In this document: in pieces, positions 24,525-34,209 of the stretch
How positions within the stretch are numbered: the first letter of the stretch is position 1
How the letters are laid out: every line of letters starts with the position of its first letter
DNA from: Paracoccus sp. (in: a-proteobacteria)
Lineage (GTDB): Bacteria > Pseudomonadota > Alphaproteobacteria > Rhodobacterales > Rhodobacteraceae
Direction: 5' to 3'
NCBI RefSeq assembly: GCF_030538655.1
Contig: NZ_JAUNTO010000016.1
Coordinates: 1-64,000 of the forward strand
DNA: 64,000 nt
The notes under the pieces: model-generated
What the model was told of the DNA's origin: nothing
The model's database searches: none
The model's input: only the letters and a program-made list of their open reading frames with translations
Made by a program: the position numbers and the translations under genes

Positions 24525-25868
24525 TCAGCGCGCCGCCAGAAATTCAGGCACATCCAGCAGGATGAACTCGTTCTGTGCCGCCTCGCCCAGCTTGCGCCCG
24601 GCGGAAAACGGCAGGTTGTTGTCGTTGGCGACCATGATCTGCGTGTTGCTGACCGCCATCACGTTTTCGATGGTAAAGAAGGGAAAGGTGAACGGCCCGT
24701 CCCCCATGCGCGAGGTGTCCAGCCGCGCCAGCCCGTCCGGGTCGGCGATGTTCATCAGGTCGATATGACCGATGCGGCGCATAAAGCCATCGGCGTCACG
24801 GTCGGCGGTATCGACCAGCACGATACGCTTGTGCAGCGCCGGGTTCGGGTAACAATCCTGCGCCGGTTCGCCCTGGCATTTCAGCGACGGGTCGCCCTCG
24901 CCATTGTCGCGCTCGATTACCAGCGCGCGGGTATTGTCGATAAAGTTGAAATCGCCGATGGCGGTGGCCCCTTCGGCCAGGGCAAAGCGCGCAGTCTCGC
25001 CGGTCCATTCACCCGCCGCCGGATCAAAGATCAGCACGCGCAGGAAATTGCCCTCTGGTTCGCCGCCTTCGGCCAGCAGCGGCTTTTCCAGCATCGCCCA
25101 CAGCAGGTTGGTGCCGGGTTGCAGGGCCATCCCTTCGTAACCGCCGGACCGCTGGCTTTGATAATCCGTGCCCGCCGTGGCCGGAATGCGCAGGGCAGGG
25201 TGGTCGGGGCTGCGCAGCGGCTGGCCGTCGATCAGCGTCGGATAAACGTCGATGATGCGCCCGTCCAGCCCGGCGCGGATCAGCCACGGGCCGAATTCGT
25301 CGCCGATCCAGACCTCATCGTTCAGCACCTGAATGCTTTCGGGGTCGAAATCAGCCCCGGTCAGATAGCGGGAATCGCTGCCCTCATAGGCGATGCGGAA
25401 CGGCACCTTGTGATCGGGGTCATGCAGAAACACGGTTTCGGTGATCGCGACCTTGCCCGATTCAAAATCCGGCGTCATGCGGTTGAACATCAGCAGCGCG
25501 TCGGGGCTGTTGGCTTTGGACCCAAAGCCGTTGTCGATCAGCACATAGACTGCGCCATCCTCGGCCCGGTTCATCGCAAAGCCGGAAAAGCCCTGAATCG
25601 GTTGCCCCAAAAACGGCAGGCTGATGCCGGTCGGATGGCTGCCATAGGCCGCGCCGGTATCGCCGGGCCTGGTCATCGGCTGGCGGTTTGGGGCTTCGCC
25701 GGTGAACTTGCCCGACACCCAGGCATCGCGAGGTGCGTCGGCGGGCGGGGCGGTCATGGTCATCGCCGGAACAAAGGTGTGCCCGGCCAGCGTGGCGGGA
25801 AAGCTGTCCTCGGCCAGTGCGGGGGCGGCGGCGGTCAGAATGGTTGCGGTCAGAAAAAGGTGGCGCAT
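24525..25868 (-). CDS. Phytase-like exported esterase-type protein
   Basis: A 447-residue exported protein with signal peptide MRHLFLTATILTAAAPALAE and the phytase-like beta-propeller domain described as esterase-like activity of phytase. Supporting stretches are GFSGFAMNRAEDGAVYVLIDNGFG, YLTGADFDPESIQVLNDEVWIGDEFGPWLI, GYEGMALQPG and ALVIERDNGEGD. Members are periplasmic or secreted, and most are uncharacterised. It stands alone between two identical tRNA-Gly genes. The end is FILLDVPEFLAAR. No permease or regulator accompanies it. Confidence 0.88.
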   Translation of the reverse strand: MRHLFLTATILTAAAPALAEDSFPATLAGHTFVPAMTMTAPPADAPRDAWVSGKFTGEAPNRQPMTRPGDTGAAYGSHPTGISLPFLGQPIQGFSGFAMNRAEDGAVYVLIDNGFGSKANSPDALLMFNRMTPDFESGKVAITETVFLHDPDHKVPFRIAYEGSDSRYLTGADFDPESIQVLNDEVWIGDEFGPWLIRAGLDGRIIDVYPTLIDGQPLRSPDHPALRIPATAGTDYQSQRSGGYEGMALQPGTNLLWAMLEKPLLAEGGEPEGNFLRVLIFDPAAGEWTGETARFALAEGATAIGDFNFIDNTRALVIERDNGEGDPSLKCQGEPAQDCYPNPALHKRIVLVDTADRDADGFMRRIGHIDLMNIADPDGLARLDTSRMGDGPFTFPFFTIENVMAVSNTQIMVANDNNLPFSAGRKLGEAAQNEFILLDVPEFLAAR

Positions 25869-26001
25869 GACGATCCCATTGAGTTGTCGATGGGGCGGTT
25901 ATGCGGCGCGATTATGACGAAAGCTGCGCGCTGTCGTGACAAGATGATGACAACCGGCGCATTGGCCGGTGATCGTCTGACAGCAATGGCTGGAAAGAAA
26001 C

Positions 26002-26076
26002 TGGAGCGGGCGATGAGATTCGAACTCACGACCCTAACCTTGGCAAGGTTATGCTCTACCCCTGAGCTACGCCCGC
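26002..26076 (-). tRNA. tRNA-Gly(GCC), copy B
   Basis: Identical in all 75 bases to copy A at 24364-24438, with anticodon GCC and CCA encoded. Downstream (25956-25973) lies only a weak hairpin ACCGGC/GCCGGT without a T-run, so transcription may continue into the phytase-like gene on the same strand. Confidence 0.98.
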
Positions 26077-26253
26077 ACTCCGTTTCGGTTTGGCGCGTTT
26101 AATCGGAGGATGTGCCGGGCGCAAGAGGAAAAATACAAGCGCGGCATTTTTCCGTTCCGTAGTCCGTGCGGCGGGGCTGGGGCGCGCAAAAGGGGGCCGG
26201 ATGAACACTGCCGATCATCTGCTGGATTTCCTGCGTCGCGGGCTGGCCACCGG

Positions 26254-26367
26254 TCATTCGCTCGACCAATTGCCCCACGGCCAGCCCGGCGACATGGCGA
26301 TGGCCAGCGCCAGCGCGGCCAGGGCCATCAGCGCACCTTCGATCCGTTGCCAGATGACCGGCGTCAC
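26254..26367 (-). CDS. Possible 37-residue single-span membrane peptide
   Basis: A GTG at 26367 overlaps the stop of the preceding gene (GTGA) and opens a 37-codon frame: VTPVIWQRIEGALMALAALA, followed by LAIAMSPGWPWG and a short end. It has one hydrophobic segment and a WQRIEG start reminiscent of the N-terminus of DUF4260 membrane proteins. The remainder of such a protein is not found downstream, so it is either a small membrane peptide or a decayed remnant. Confidence 0.3.
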   Translation of the reverse strand: MTPVIWQRIEGALMALAALALAIAMSPGWPWGNWSSE

Positions 26368-26681
26368 GCGGCGGCCTTGGCCAGCCATGCGGCCAGTGCG
26401 GCATCATCCAGCGCGGCCAGTTCCTGCGCCTCGGCCGGATCTTCCAGATGAATAAGTGCCACAGCCTCGCCCGCGCGGGTGATGATGATGAATTCCCCAT
26501 CCTCGCTGCCCGCGCCGCCGAATTCGGCGCCATAGCCCTGCGCCGCGATGGCATGGATCAGCCGTTCTGCCTGCGCCTCATACGCGGGCGAAAACCGTTC
26601 CCAGATTTTCACCGGCACGTCGCCGGTCAGGCCCCACGCGCGGGGCAGGTCGTCAGGGGTGCGGGGAAAGGTCGGGGTCAT
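26364..26681 (-). CDS. Hypothetical protein, 105 residues
   Basis: Not recognised. A small soluble protein with RAWGLTGDVPVKIWERFSPAYEAQAERLIHAIAAQGYGAEF, an EDGEFIIITRAGEAVALIHLED segment that looks like a beta-strand pair, and an Ala-rich helical end (DDAALAAWLAKAAA). Codon use matches the neighbours (high G+C third positions), which supports a real gene. It ends in an overlap with the possible 37-residue peptide. 85 bases separate its start from the 3' end of the BKACE pseudogene on the same strand. Confidence 0.6.
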   Translation of the reverse strand: MTPTFPRTPDDLPRAWGLTGDVPVKIWERFSPAYEAQAERLIHAIAAQGYGAEFGGAGSEDGEFIIITRAGEAVALIHLEDPAEAQELAALDDAALAAWLAKAAA

Positions 26682-26766
26682 GATCGGGCCTCTGGCTGGA
26701 TGGATGCAGGATAGATCGGAAGGTTAAAGATTCAGTGAAATCGTGTGGCCAAGAGGTCAGGACGGC

Positions 26767-27476
26767 TTAGGTGGTCAGCATTACCCGCGCCGCTGTCGCC
26801 AGTTCGGCATTGTTCGCGGCACAGCCATCGGGTGCGGTCAGCACATCTTCCAGCCCGATGCGCGCGGCCTCGCACCCCCAGTTGCGGGCGCGGACGACGA
26901 AATCCCATGCGGTGCCGTCAACGCCGTGCAACAGCACCGGCAGATCGGGCAGATCGCGGCGGATGCGGGACAGCATGACCCGAGCCACCGGCTCGTTGCC
27001 GCTCAGGTCGCCCGTATCCATCTCGATCATGGCGCGGACGGCACCCGCCGCCGGGTCGGACAGGCCCAACAGCCGGTCTAGATCGGCAAGGCTGGCAAGG
27101 CCAAGCTCGATCCCGATACCCATGCGGCGCATCAGTGCCATGACCTCGGGCGCGTCCGGTTCGGAAAGATAACGTAATCGGGCTTGTCAATCCAGGCCGC
27201 CATGTCCTCCAGTCGCCCACGCGCGGGCGTGATCCAGTTTCCGGTGCTGATACCAGCCGCCATGCCGGGCGCGACGAGGCGGACGGCGCGCAGATGCGCC
27301 GCGACATGGTTGGGGGCCGGCGTTTCCTGTGCCGCATCATCGCGCGGATGCAGATGCAGGCAATCGGCCCCCGCCGCACGGCAGGCCGCAGCATCCGCCG
27401 CCACCTGATCCGGTGTCAGCGGCAGATGCAGGGTATCCGCTGATCGCGCACCGTTCAGGGCGGCTTGCAGGATCAT
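26767..27476 (-). pseudogene. Frameshifted BKACE (DUF849) beta-keto acid cleavage enzyme
   Basis: Two adjacent frames together make one BKACE-family protein, which condenses a beta-keto acid with acetyl-CoA to acetoacetate and an acyl-CoA. The first frame (27476 to 27132) gives [20 protein letters not shown] and KPDYV, then loses the family pattern. The second, in another frame from about 27168 down, resumes with LSEPDAPEVMALMRRMGIGIE and runs to 26767. Restoring one base (for example A, so that Val is followed by Asn-Leu-Ser-Glu) joins them into about 236 residues, the short BKACE length. The start overlaps the uvrA stop (ATGA). Either a real mutation or a sequencing error. Confidence 0.82.
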
Positions 27477-30322
27477 TCCGCCGCCCGCACTCTGGCCCCC
27501 AGCATTGGCCCAAGATAACGGCCCGTGTGGCTTTCGCTGATGCGGGCCACGTCTTCGGGGGTGCCGGTCGCGACGATCCGACCGCCGCCGTCGCCGCCTT
27601 CGGGGCCGATGTCGATGATCCAGTCAGCGGTCTTGATAACGTCCAGATTGTGTTCGATCACCACCACTGTGTTGCCCTGATCGACCAGTTCGTGCAGCAC
27701 CTCCAACAGTTTGCGCACGTCTTCAAAGTGCAGGCCGGTGGTGGGTTCGTCCAGAATATACAGCGTCCGCCCGGTGGATCGCCGCGACAGTTCCTTGGAC
27801 AGCTTGACCCGCTGCGCCTCGCCCCCGGAAAGCGTCGTCGCCTGCTGGCCGACCTTGATATAACCAAGTCCCACCCGCATCAGCGCGTCCATTTTTTCGC
27901 GGATCGAGGGCACCGCCTTGAAAAATTCCTGCGCGTCCTCGACCGTCATATCCAGCACATCAGCGATGGATTTGCCCTTGAACTGAACCTCCAGCGTTTC
28001 GCGGTTATACCGCTTGCCCTTGCAGGTTTCGCATTCGACATAAACGTCAGGCAGAAAGTGCATCTCGATCTTGATGACGCCATCGCCCTGGCACGCCTCG
28101 CAGCGGCCGCCCTTGACGTTGAAACTGAACCGGCCGGGCTTATAGCCCCGCGCCTTCGATTCAGGCAGACCGGCGAACCAGTCGCGGATCGGGGTAAACG
28201 CGCCGGTATAGGTCGCCGGGTTCGACCGAGGCGTCCGCCCGATGGGCCGCTGGTCGATATCGATCACCTTGTCCAGCAGCTCAAGCCCCTTGATCGTTTC
28301 GCAGGGTGCCGGCGTCTGCCGCGCGCCGTTCAGACGCATGGATGCCGTCTTGAACAGTGTCTCAATCGTCAGCGTCGATTTGCCGCCGCCCGAAACGCCG
28401 GTGACGCAGACGAACTTGCCCAAGGGGAATTCAGCGCTGACGTTTTTCAGGTTGTTGCCGGTCGCGCCGACAACCTTGACCGCCTTGCCGTTCCCCTTGC
28501 GGCGCTGGCCGGGCACGGCAATCTCACGCTGGCCCGACAGATATTGCCCGGTCAGACTGGCCGGGTCGGCGGCGATTTCCTCGGGCGTGCCTTTGGAAAC
28601 GACCGTGCCGCCATGCACCCCCGCGCCCGGTCCCATGTCAAAGACGTAATCCGCGTGGCGGATCGCGTCTTCGTCATGTTCCACCACAATGACCGAGTTG
28701 CCCGCGTCGCGCAGCCCTTTCAGCGTATCCAGCAGCCGGTCGTTGTCGCGCTGATGCAAGCCGATCGAGGGTTCGTCCAGCACATACAGCACCCCGGTCA
28801 GCCCGCTGCCGATCTGGCTGGCCAGCCGGATGCGTTGGCTTTCGCCGCCCGACAGCGTGCCCGCCGCGCGGCTAAGCGTCAGGTAATCCAGGCCGACATT
28901 CACAAGGAAACCAAGGCGTTCGCGGATTTCCTTTAAAATCGCGGTGGCGATTTCGTTTTTCTGTTTCGACAGGCTGGCGGGGGCGGCCTGCACCCAGTCC
29001 AGTGCCTCGCGGATCGACAGTTCGACGACCTGCCCGATATGGCTGCCGTTGATCTTGACCGCCAGCGCCTCGGGTTTCAGGCGATAGCCCTTGCAGGCAC
29101 CGCAGGGACGGTTGTTCTGATATTTCTCGAATTCTTCGCGCACCCAGGCGGAATCGCTTTCGCGCAACCGGCGTTCCATGTTGGGGATTACCCCTTCAAA
29201 GGCGCGGCTGATCTGATAGACCCGACCCGCGTCGTCAAAGCGGAATTCGATTTCCTCTTTACCAGACCCGTGCAGGAACAGCCGCTGCACATCGGGCGAC
29301 AGATCCTTCCAAGGGGTTTTCTTGTCGAAGCCGAAATGTTTCGCCAGCGCGTTGATGGTTTGCGTCAGATAGGCGGATTTCGACTTTGCCCATGGCGCAA
29401 TCGCCCCCTTGTCCACCGACAGGGCGGCATCGGGCACGATCAGCCGTTCGTCAAAGAACAGTTCCACCCCCAGCCCGTCACAGACCGGGCAGGCCCCGAA
29501 CGGCGCGTTGAACGAAAACAGCCGTGGTTCGATTTCGGGAATGGTGAAACCCGACACCGGACAGGCAAAGTTCTCGCTGAAGGTGATGCGCTCGGGTTCC
29601 TCGGTCGCGGTTTCCAGAATGGCGATGCCATCGGCCAGATCCAGCGCGGTGCGCAGGCTGTCGGCCAGCCGCGTCGCAATATCGCCGCCGGTCACGATCC
29701 GGTCTACCACTACGTCAATATTGTGGCGGAATTTCTTGTCCAGTACCGGCGGTTCGTCCAGCTCATAGAACTGGCCGTTTACCTTGACACGCTGGAAGCC
29801 CTGCTTGCGCAGTTCGATAAACTCTTTCTTATATTCGCCCTTGCGGTCGCGCACGATGGGGGCCAGCAGATAGGCGCGCGTGCCCTCGGGCATCGCCATG
29901 ATGCGATCCACCATGTCCTGCACCTGCTGCGCCTCGATCGGCAGGCCGGTGGCGGGGGAATAAGGGGTGCCAGCGCGGGCGAACAGCAGCCGCAGATAGT
30001 CATAGATCTCGGTCACGGTGCCCACGGTGGACCGGGGGTTTTTCGAGGTGGTTTTCTGCTCGATGCTGATCGCCGGGGACAGGCCGCTGATGTGATCGAC
30101 ATCGGGCTTGCCCATCATGTCCAGAAACTGCCGCGCATAGGCCGACAGCGATTCGACATAGCGGCGTTGCCCCTCGGCATAGATGGTGTCAAAGGCCAGC
30201 GAGGACTTTCCCGACCCGGACAGCCCGGTAATCACCACCAGCTGATCGCGCGGAATATCCATGTCCACGCCTTTCAAGTTGTGTTCGCGCGCGCCGCGCA
30301 CCTCGATGAACTTCTGTTCCAT
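27473..30322 (-). CDS. uvrA: Excinuclease ABC subunit A
   Basis: Damage-recognition ATPase of nucleotide-excision repair. The 949-residue product has two ABC modules: Walker [10 protein letters not shown] (33-41) and GVSGGGKST, signatures LSGGESQR and LSGGEAQR, and zinc-binding CxxC pairs including CEACQGDG and CETCKGKRY. An in-frame ATG at 30454 would add 44 residues crossing the SOS box, so the ATG at 30322 ([19 protein letters not shown]) is chosen. A perfect SOS box lies 67 bases upstream. The stop overlaps the start of the frameshifted BKACE gene. Confidence 0.98.
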   Translation of the reverse strand: MEQKFIEVRGAREHNLKGVDMDIPRDQLVVITGLSGSGKSSLAFDTIYAEGQRRYVESLSAYARQFLDMMGKPDVDHISGLSPAISIEQKTTSKNPRSTVGTVTEIYDYLRLLFARAGTPYSPATGLPIEAQQVQDMVDRIMAMPEGTRAYLLAPIVRDRKGEYKKEFIELRKQGFQRVKVNGQFYELDEPPVLDKKFRHNIDVVVDRIVTGGDIATRLADSLRTALDLADGIAILETATEEPERITFSENFACPVSGFTIPEIEPRLFSFNAPFGACPVCDGLGVELFFDERLIVPDAALSVDKGAIAPWAKSKSAYLTQTINALAKHFGFDKKTPWKDLSPDVQRLFLHGSGKEEIEFRFDDAGRVYQISRAFEGVIPNMERRLRESDSAWVREEFEKYQNNRPCGACKGYRLKPEALAVKINGSHIGQVVELSIREALDWVQAAPASLSKQKNEIATAILKEIRERLGFLVNVGLDYLTLSRAAGTLSGGESQRIRLASQIGSGLTGVLYVLDEPSIGLHQRDNDRLLDTLKGLRDAGNSVIVVEHDEDAIRHADYVFDMGPGAGVHGGTVVSKGTPEEIAADPASLTGQYLSGQREIAVPGQRRKGNGKAVKVVGATGNNLKNVSAEFPLGKFVCVTGVSGGGKSTLTIETLFKTASMRLNGARQTPAPCETIKGLELLDKVIDIDQRPIGRTPRSNPATYTGAFTPIRDWFAGLPESKARGYKPGRFSFNVKGGRCEACQGDGVIKIEMHFLPDVYVECETCKGKRYNRETLEVQFKGKSIADVLDMTVEDAQEFFKAVPSIREKMDALMRVGLGYIKVGQQATTLSGGEAQRVKLSKELSRRSTGRTLYILDEPTTGLHFEDVRKLLEVLHELVDQGNTVVVIEHNLDVIKTADWIIDIGPEGGDGGGRIVATGTPEDVARISESHTGRYLGPMLGARVRAAE

Positions 30323-30388
30323 GGCGTGTTTCCTTTGGTTCAAGCGCATCAGATAATGCGCGCGTAGACAAAAGCAACTGAAAATCGG

Positions 30389-30403
30389 GAACGAAGGTAG
30401 AAC
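30389..30403 (-). promoter_or_regulatory. LexA (SOS) box of uvrA
   Basis: GTTC-N7-GTTC on the minus strand, the exact alphaproteobacterial LexA-binding pattern described for Rhodobacter. It lies 67 bases before the uvrA start and 72 bases before the divergent gene at 30475, so it could repress both. Confidence 0.88.
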
Positions 30404-30474
30404 AAAATCTGACTTTATTGATGGCACATTGCTGCGATATGGTAGAGTGAACATATCGAATCGAAAGGTGCCCG

Positions 30475-30933
30475 ATGACCCGCCTTGCTGCGATCCTGCT
30501 GTCTGTCGCGATGCCCGTTGCTGCCACTGCCGATGTCGTGCTGACCGGGCCGGATGGGCTGAATGTCACGCTGACCGCCGAAACACTGGCTGCGATGCCG
30601 GTGCAAGAGGTCGATACCGTCCACGGCGGCAGCCGGGGCGAGATGCGCGGCCAGTATCGGGGTGTGCTGTTGTGGGATGTGCTTGCCGCCCACACCGATC
30701 TGGATGATGACGTGAAAACGGCGCTGCGCTATACCATCCTTGTCACGGCGACCGACGATCATCAGGTGGCTTTTTCGGTCGGAGAGATCGCCCCCGGTTT
30801 TGGCGCCCGCCCGATCATGGTCGGGTTTGAACTGGACGGCGCGCCGATCCCCGACGGGCTGCGCATGGTCGCGCCGGGCGACGAACGTGGCGCACGCTAT
30901 GTCAAGGGCGTGGTCTCGCTGGACATCCGTTAA
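30475..30933 (+). CDS. Small periplasmic sulfite-oxidase-fold (Oxidored_molyb-like) protein
   Basis: A 152-residue exported protein: signal peptide [19 protein letters not shown], then [19 protein letters not shown] and [13 protein letters not shown] near residues 60-75. These two segments recall the molybdopterin-dependent oxidoreductase fold in proteins without a complete cofactor site. No cysteine ligand for Mo is present, so it may bind something else or act structurally. It is divergent from uvrA and shares the SOS-box region, a place occupied by ssb in some Rhodobacteraceae. A hairpin with ACCAGC/GCTGGT and TTTT (30948-30990) could end its transcript. Confidence 0.72.
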   Translation: MTRLAAILLSVAMPVAATADVVLTGPDGLNVTLTAETLAAMPVQEVDTVHGGSRGEMRGQYRGVLLWDVLAAHTDLDDDVKTALRYTILVTATDDHQVAFSVGEIAPGFGARPIMVGFELDGAPIPDGLRMVAPGDERGARYVKGVVSLDIR

Positions 30934-31456
30934 GACTGTCCCCGCCCACCAGCCTCCGCTTGCTTGATGCTGGCGATACCGCTGGTTTTTGATGCGCCCT
31001 TTCCGGCCTTTCCACAGGCAGGATCACACCGCCGCGTGATACCGGGGGAAACTGGCCGCGCTGGTTGTCGCAACGGCCTGCGATTGTAGCAAAATCCCCA
31101 CCTGCGCGGCCTTGTTCTGACCATGCTGGTCAGGAATATCGACCATGCTACCCAGCCAAGGGTGCCGGACCCACCGCAGATGCCGGTCTCTGACCCCATG
31201 CTGTTCCGGTTCGCCTGGGCCGCCTTTGGGCTGATTGACACGCGGGGCGACTCAGCCAGGTGCGGACCCGAGCGGGGTTCGTTGGATCAGCGATGTGATC
31301 GCAGGGGAATGCGTGGGCTGCTGGCGGGGCATCGACCTGAGATGGCCCGCCTTGCGCGGTGCCTGCCGTAGCTGACCATGCACCACCATCGCGCCAGACA
31401 GCAGGCGCGGCAAGCCTTGGTTTCCCAAAGGCCGCGCCTGCAAGGCAGTCGGAGCG
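30934..31456. other. 523-base gap without a supported gene
   Basis: Between the divergent-from-uvrA gene and nlpD. Possible terminator near 30948-30990. The short frames here on both strands lack ribosome sites and known motifs. At 31401-31441 an 11-bp perfect inverted repeat (GCAGGCGCGGC / GCCGCGCCTGC) with a foldable loop lies 16 bases behind the nlpD stop and may serve as its 3'-end hairpin, though no T-run follows. Confidence 0.6.
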
Positions 31457-32593
31457 TCAGAACATCCCTTCGGGATCAACGCTGTCAAAGCCGCGCCGGA
31501 TTTCGAAATGCAGCACGCCGCTTGATGTGGATTTCCCCAAAGCCTGCCCCCGGCTGACAGCATCACCGCGCGATACGGTCAGATCGTCCATCCCGGCATA
31601 GACCGACAGCATATCGTTTTCGTGGCGGACCACGACGATGGGCGTGCCCTCGGTGTCGCGGGTGATCGCGGCCACGCGCCCGCTTGCCGCCGCGTTGATC
31701 CGTGTGCCTGCGGGGGCGGCGATGTCGATGCCTTCGTTCCGGCCCTTGGCATAGGGGCGGATGATCGGGCCGTTCACCGGCATCGTGAACCTGCCGCGCG
31801 TGCTGGCCGCTGTGCGGGTCGCGCCCAGATCGGGGCCTGCGGGCGGCGGGGCCGGAGTTGCTGCGGCGGGCGTCCGTTCGGTCGGCAAGGCGCGCGACGC
31901 GGACGGAGGCTGGGGCGTGGGGCTGCCGGTGCCGGGGGCGGTCACGGCGACGGTGCGAGTTTCAGCCCCCGCCTGTGCGGCAGAGGCAGAGGCGGGGGCG
32001 GCCAGACCGGCAACCGGGATCAGCAGCCGCTGACCGGGCCGCAGGCTCATGTCCGAGGGCAAGCCGTTCCACGCCGCCAGATCGGCTACGCTGACGGAAT
32101 AGCGCCGTGCAATGGACCACGCCGTTTCGCCCGCCGTCACCACATGCTGACGTGGCGCGGCAGAGGCAGGCGCCGCCCCCGCGCTTTGCTGCGCCGCGGG
32201 TGTGGGGGCAGCCGCGGTCCGGTTGCCGCCACCGCCCGCGCGTGCGGTGGGCTGACCGGGCAGGGCGACCACGGCCCCGGCGTGCAGCGGCACATTGGCG
32301 GCGATGGCGTTATAGCTGGCCAGTTGCGCCGCGTTCAGCCCCAGCCGGGCGGCGATGGCGGTGATCGTATCGCCCTGCCGCGCCACGGCGACGCGGGTGT
32401 TCTGAAAGGTGATGACGCCCTGTGCATCCGGGGCCGGGCGCGGCTGCGCTGCTTGTGCTGCGGGCGCGGTGTTCAGCGTGCCGGGGATCATCCCGCGCAG
32501 GTCTATATCCATGCCGCCGCTGCCCTGTCCGGTGCAGGACGCCAGAACCGCCAGCCCGGCTGACGCAGCCAAAGCCCTGAATGAATTGTGCAT
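31457..32593 (-). CDS. nlpD: NlpD-like LysM/LytM lipoprotein, catalytically degenerate
   Basis: Outer-membrane lipoprotein that would bind peptidoglycan and activate a cell-wall amidase. 378 residues: lipoprotein signal with lipobox LASC (Cys20), two LysM motifs (about 60-105 with VARQGDTITAIAARLGLN, and 146-190 with VTAGETAWSIARRYSVS), a long Ala/Pro/Thr linker, and a C-terminal LytM/M23 fold (about 270-378). The metal ligands are lost: NEGID replaces HxGxD, YAGM replaces YxH, and VLHFE replaces HxH. An in-frame ATG at 32632 overlaps the pcm stop, but the ATG at 32593 gives the better signal peptide. The surE-pcm-nlpD order is classical. Confidence 0.9.
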   Translation of the reverse strand: MHNSFRALAASAGLAVLASCTGQGSGGMDIDLRGMIPGTLNTAPAAQAAQPRPAPDAQGVITFQNTRVAVARQGDTITAIAARLGLNAAQLASYNAIAANVPLHAGAVVALPGQPTARAGGGGNRTAAAPTPAAQQSAGAAPASAAPRQHVVTAGETAWSIARRYSVSVADLAAWNGLPSDMSLRPGQRLLIPVAGLAAPASASAAQAGAETRTVAVTAPGTGSPTPQPPSASRALPTERTPAAATPAPPPAGPDLGATRTAASTRGRFTMPVNGPIIRPYAKGRNEGIDIAAPAGTRINAAASGRVAAITRDTEGTPIVVVRHENDMLSVYAGMDDLTVSRGDAVSRGQALGKSTSSGVLHFEIRRGFDSVDPEGMF

Positions 32594-32628
32594 TTTATTG
32601 CCCTTTTCGCCTGTGTCGTGGCCGGGGG

Positions 32629-33276
32629 TCATGTCTGACCCAACCCCTCGACCAGCGGGACGAACCGCACCTGACGCAATTCGTCATAGTCGAACCCATC
32701 TTCGCCCCGGCGCACCCGGATCAGCGTTTGCACCGCATCCGACTGCCCCACCGGCACAACCATGATACCGCCGATCTTGAGCTGTGCCAACAGCGGCCCC
32801 GGAGGGTCTTCGGCGGCGGCGGTCACAAGGATGCGGTCAAAGGGCGCCTGATCCGGCAAGCCGCGCGATCCGTCGGCCACCTGCGCGGTGATATTGGTCA
32901 GCCCCAGCCGATCGAACAGCGCCTGCGCCTCGGTCACAAGGCGGCGGTGGCGGTCCACCGTATAGACGCGCCGCACCAGCCCCGACAGCACCGCCGCCTG
33001 ATAGCCTGATCCGGTCCCCACCTCTAACACCGTGTCGCGCGGCCCGGTTTCCAGCGCCTGCGTCATCAGCCCCACGACCGAGGGCTGGCTGATCGTCTGC
33101 CCGCAGGGAATCGGCAGCGGCATGTCGTCATAGGCGCGTTCGGCGAACTGGCCGCGCACGAACTCGCCCCGGTCGATCCGCTCCATCGCGGCCAGAACAC
33201 GCGGATCGGTCACCCCGCGCGAGCGAAGCTGGAACAAAAACCGCATCTTGCGTTCCGAGGCGTCGTCATCTTCCAT
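32629..33276 (-). CDS. pcm: Protein-L-isoaspartate O-methyltransferase
   Basis: SAM-dependent repair of isoaspartyl residues in aged proteins. The 215-residue Rossmann-fold protein has [19 protein letters not shown] (about residues 58-76), the SAM-binding [15 protein letters not shown] near 83-97, and [13 protein letters not shown]. The [14 protein letters not shown] stretch is diagnostic for Pcm. It starts 3 bases after surE and is followed by nlpD. Confidence 0.96.
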   Translation of the reverse strand: MEDDDASERKMRFLFQLRSRGVTDPRVLAAMERIDRGEFVRGQFAERAYDDMPLPIPCGQTISQPSVVGLMTQALETGPRDTVLEVGTGSGYQAAVLSGLVRRVYTVDRHRRLVTEAQALFDRLGLTNITAQVADGSRGLPDQAPFDRILVTAAAEDPPGPLLAQLKIGGIMVVPVGQSDAVQTLIRVRRGEDGFDYDELRQVRFVPLVEGLGQT

Positions 33277-33279
33277 CGC

Positions 33280-34074
33280 TCAGCCTTCGTTCAGGGCCGC
33301 CGCCACACCGGGCAGCGAATCGCGGCAGGTCAGATCGGCACGCATCGGCGTGACGGCGATATAGCCGTCCAGATTGGCCGCCACATCGCTGCCCGGTGTA
33401 GCACTGGCATTTTGCGGCCCGCCCGAAATCCACAGATACCGCCGCCCGTTCGGTGCGTCAAAAGGCTGCATCGCAAAGCGCGACCCGCCGCGCCGCCCCT
33501 GCGGCGTCACCCGGATGCCGCGCACGGCCGTGGCGGGCAGAGGCGGAAAGTTCACGTTATAGAACAGCGGGAAATCGGCCTCGCTGCTCCAGTCGCCGTG
33601 ATCCAGAATGGCGCGGATCACGCGGGCGCCGTGCTGGCGTGCGGCCTGAAACGGATCGTCCAGAGCGGCGGTTTCGGGGCCAAGATATTGCGACAGCGCA
33701 ATGGCGGGCACATCTTGCAGCGCCGCCTCCATCGCGCCACCGATGGTGCCGGAATACATGACGTTTTCGCCCGCGTTATTGCCCCGGTTCACCCCCGACA
33801 GCACCAGATCGGGCGGATTATCGGCCATCACATCCGAAATGGCGGCCATCACGCAATCGGCCGGGCTGCCCTCGGCGGCAAAGCGGCGCGGGCCAAGCTG
33901 CGCCACCATGGTCGGGCGGGAATAGCTGATACAATGGCCGACGCCCGATTGTTCAAAGGCAGGGGCGACGGTCCAGACCTCGCCATCCTTCCCGGCGATC
34001 TCGGCGGCGATTTCGGCCAGAACCTCCAGCCCCGGCGCGTTGATCCCGTCGTCATTGGTAATGAGAATGCGCAT
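33280..34074 (-). CDS. surE: 5'/3'-nucleotidase SurE
   Basis: Metal-dependent nucleotidase and exopolyphosphatase of the stationary-phase survival operon. The 264-residue protein opens [10 protein letters not shown] with metal ligands Asp8-Asp9, then [10 protein letters not shown] with Ser43, and [20 protein letters not shown] with the ligand Asn near residue 95. It heads the minus-strand operon surE-pcm-nlpD. The divergent TauE/SafE gene starts 136 bases away. Confidence 0.97.
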   Translation of the reverse strand: MRILITNDDGINAPGLEVLAEIAAEIAGKDGEVWTVAPAFEQSGVGHCISYSRPTMVAQLGPRRFAAEGSPADCVMAAISDVMADNPPDLVLSGVNRGNNAGENVMYSGTIGGAMEAALQDVPAIALSQYLGPETAALDDPFQAARQHGARVIRAILDHGDWSSEADFPLFYNVNFPPLPATAVRGIRVTPQGRRGGSRFAMQPFDAPNGRRYLWISGGPQNASATPGSDVAANLDGYIAVTPMRADLTCRDSLPGVAAALNEG

Positions 34075-34209
34075 CGCCGCCCCGTTTCGCTGTCACTTTA
34101 CGTCTGATTAACGGTGCATGGTGTAGTCATCAAGGCACAGCGGGCGCAAAGCCCTTTGACGCCGCCCCGCAGCACGGGCAGGATAGGGAAAGGGCACAAC
34201 AGGCAGGCC

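Noticed and set aside
24522..26102. Open frame spanning the antisense of the phytase-like gene and a tRNA
   Set aside because: It reads through a tRNA gene, which a real coding gene would not do.
27329..28936. 535-codon plus-strand frame over uvrA
   Set aside because: Antisense shadow. uvrA motifs are unambiguous.
31622..32563. 313-codon plus-strand frame over nlpD
   Set aside because: Antisense to the Ala/Pro-rich linker, and made of Gly/Arg low-complexity sequence.
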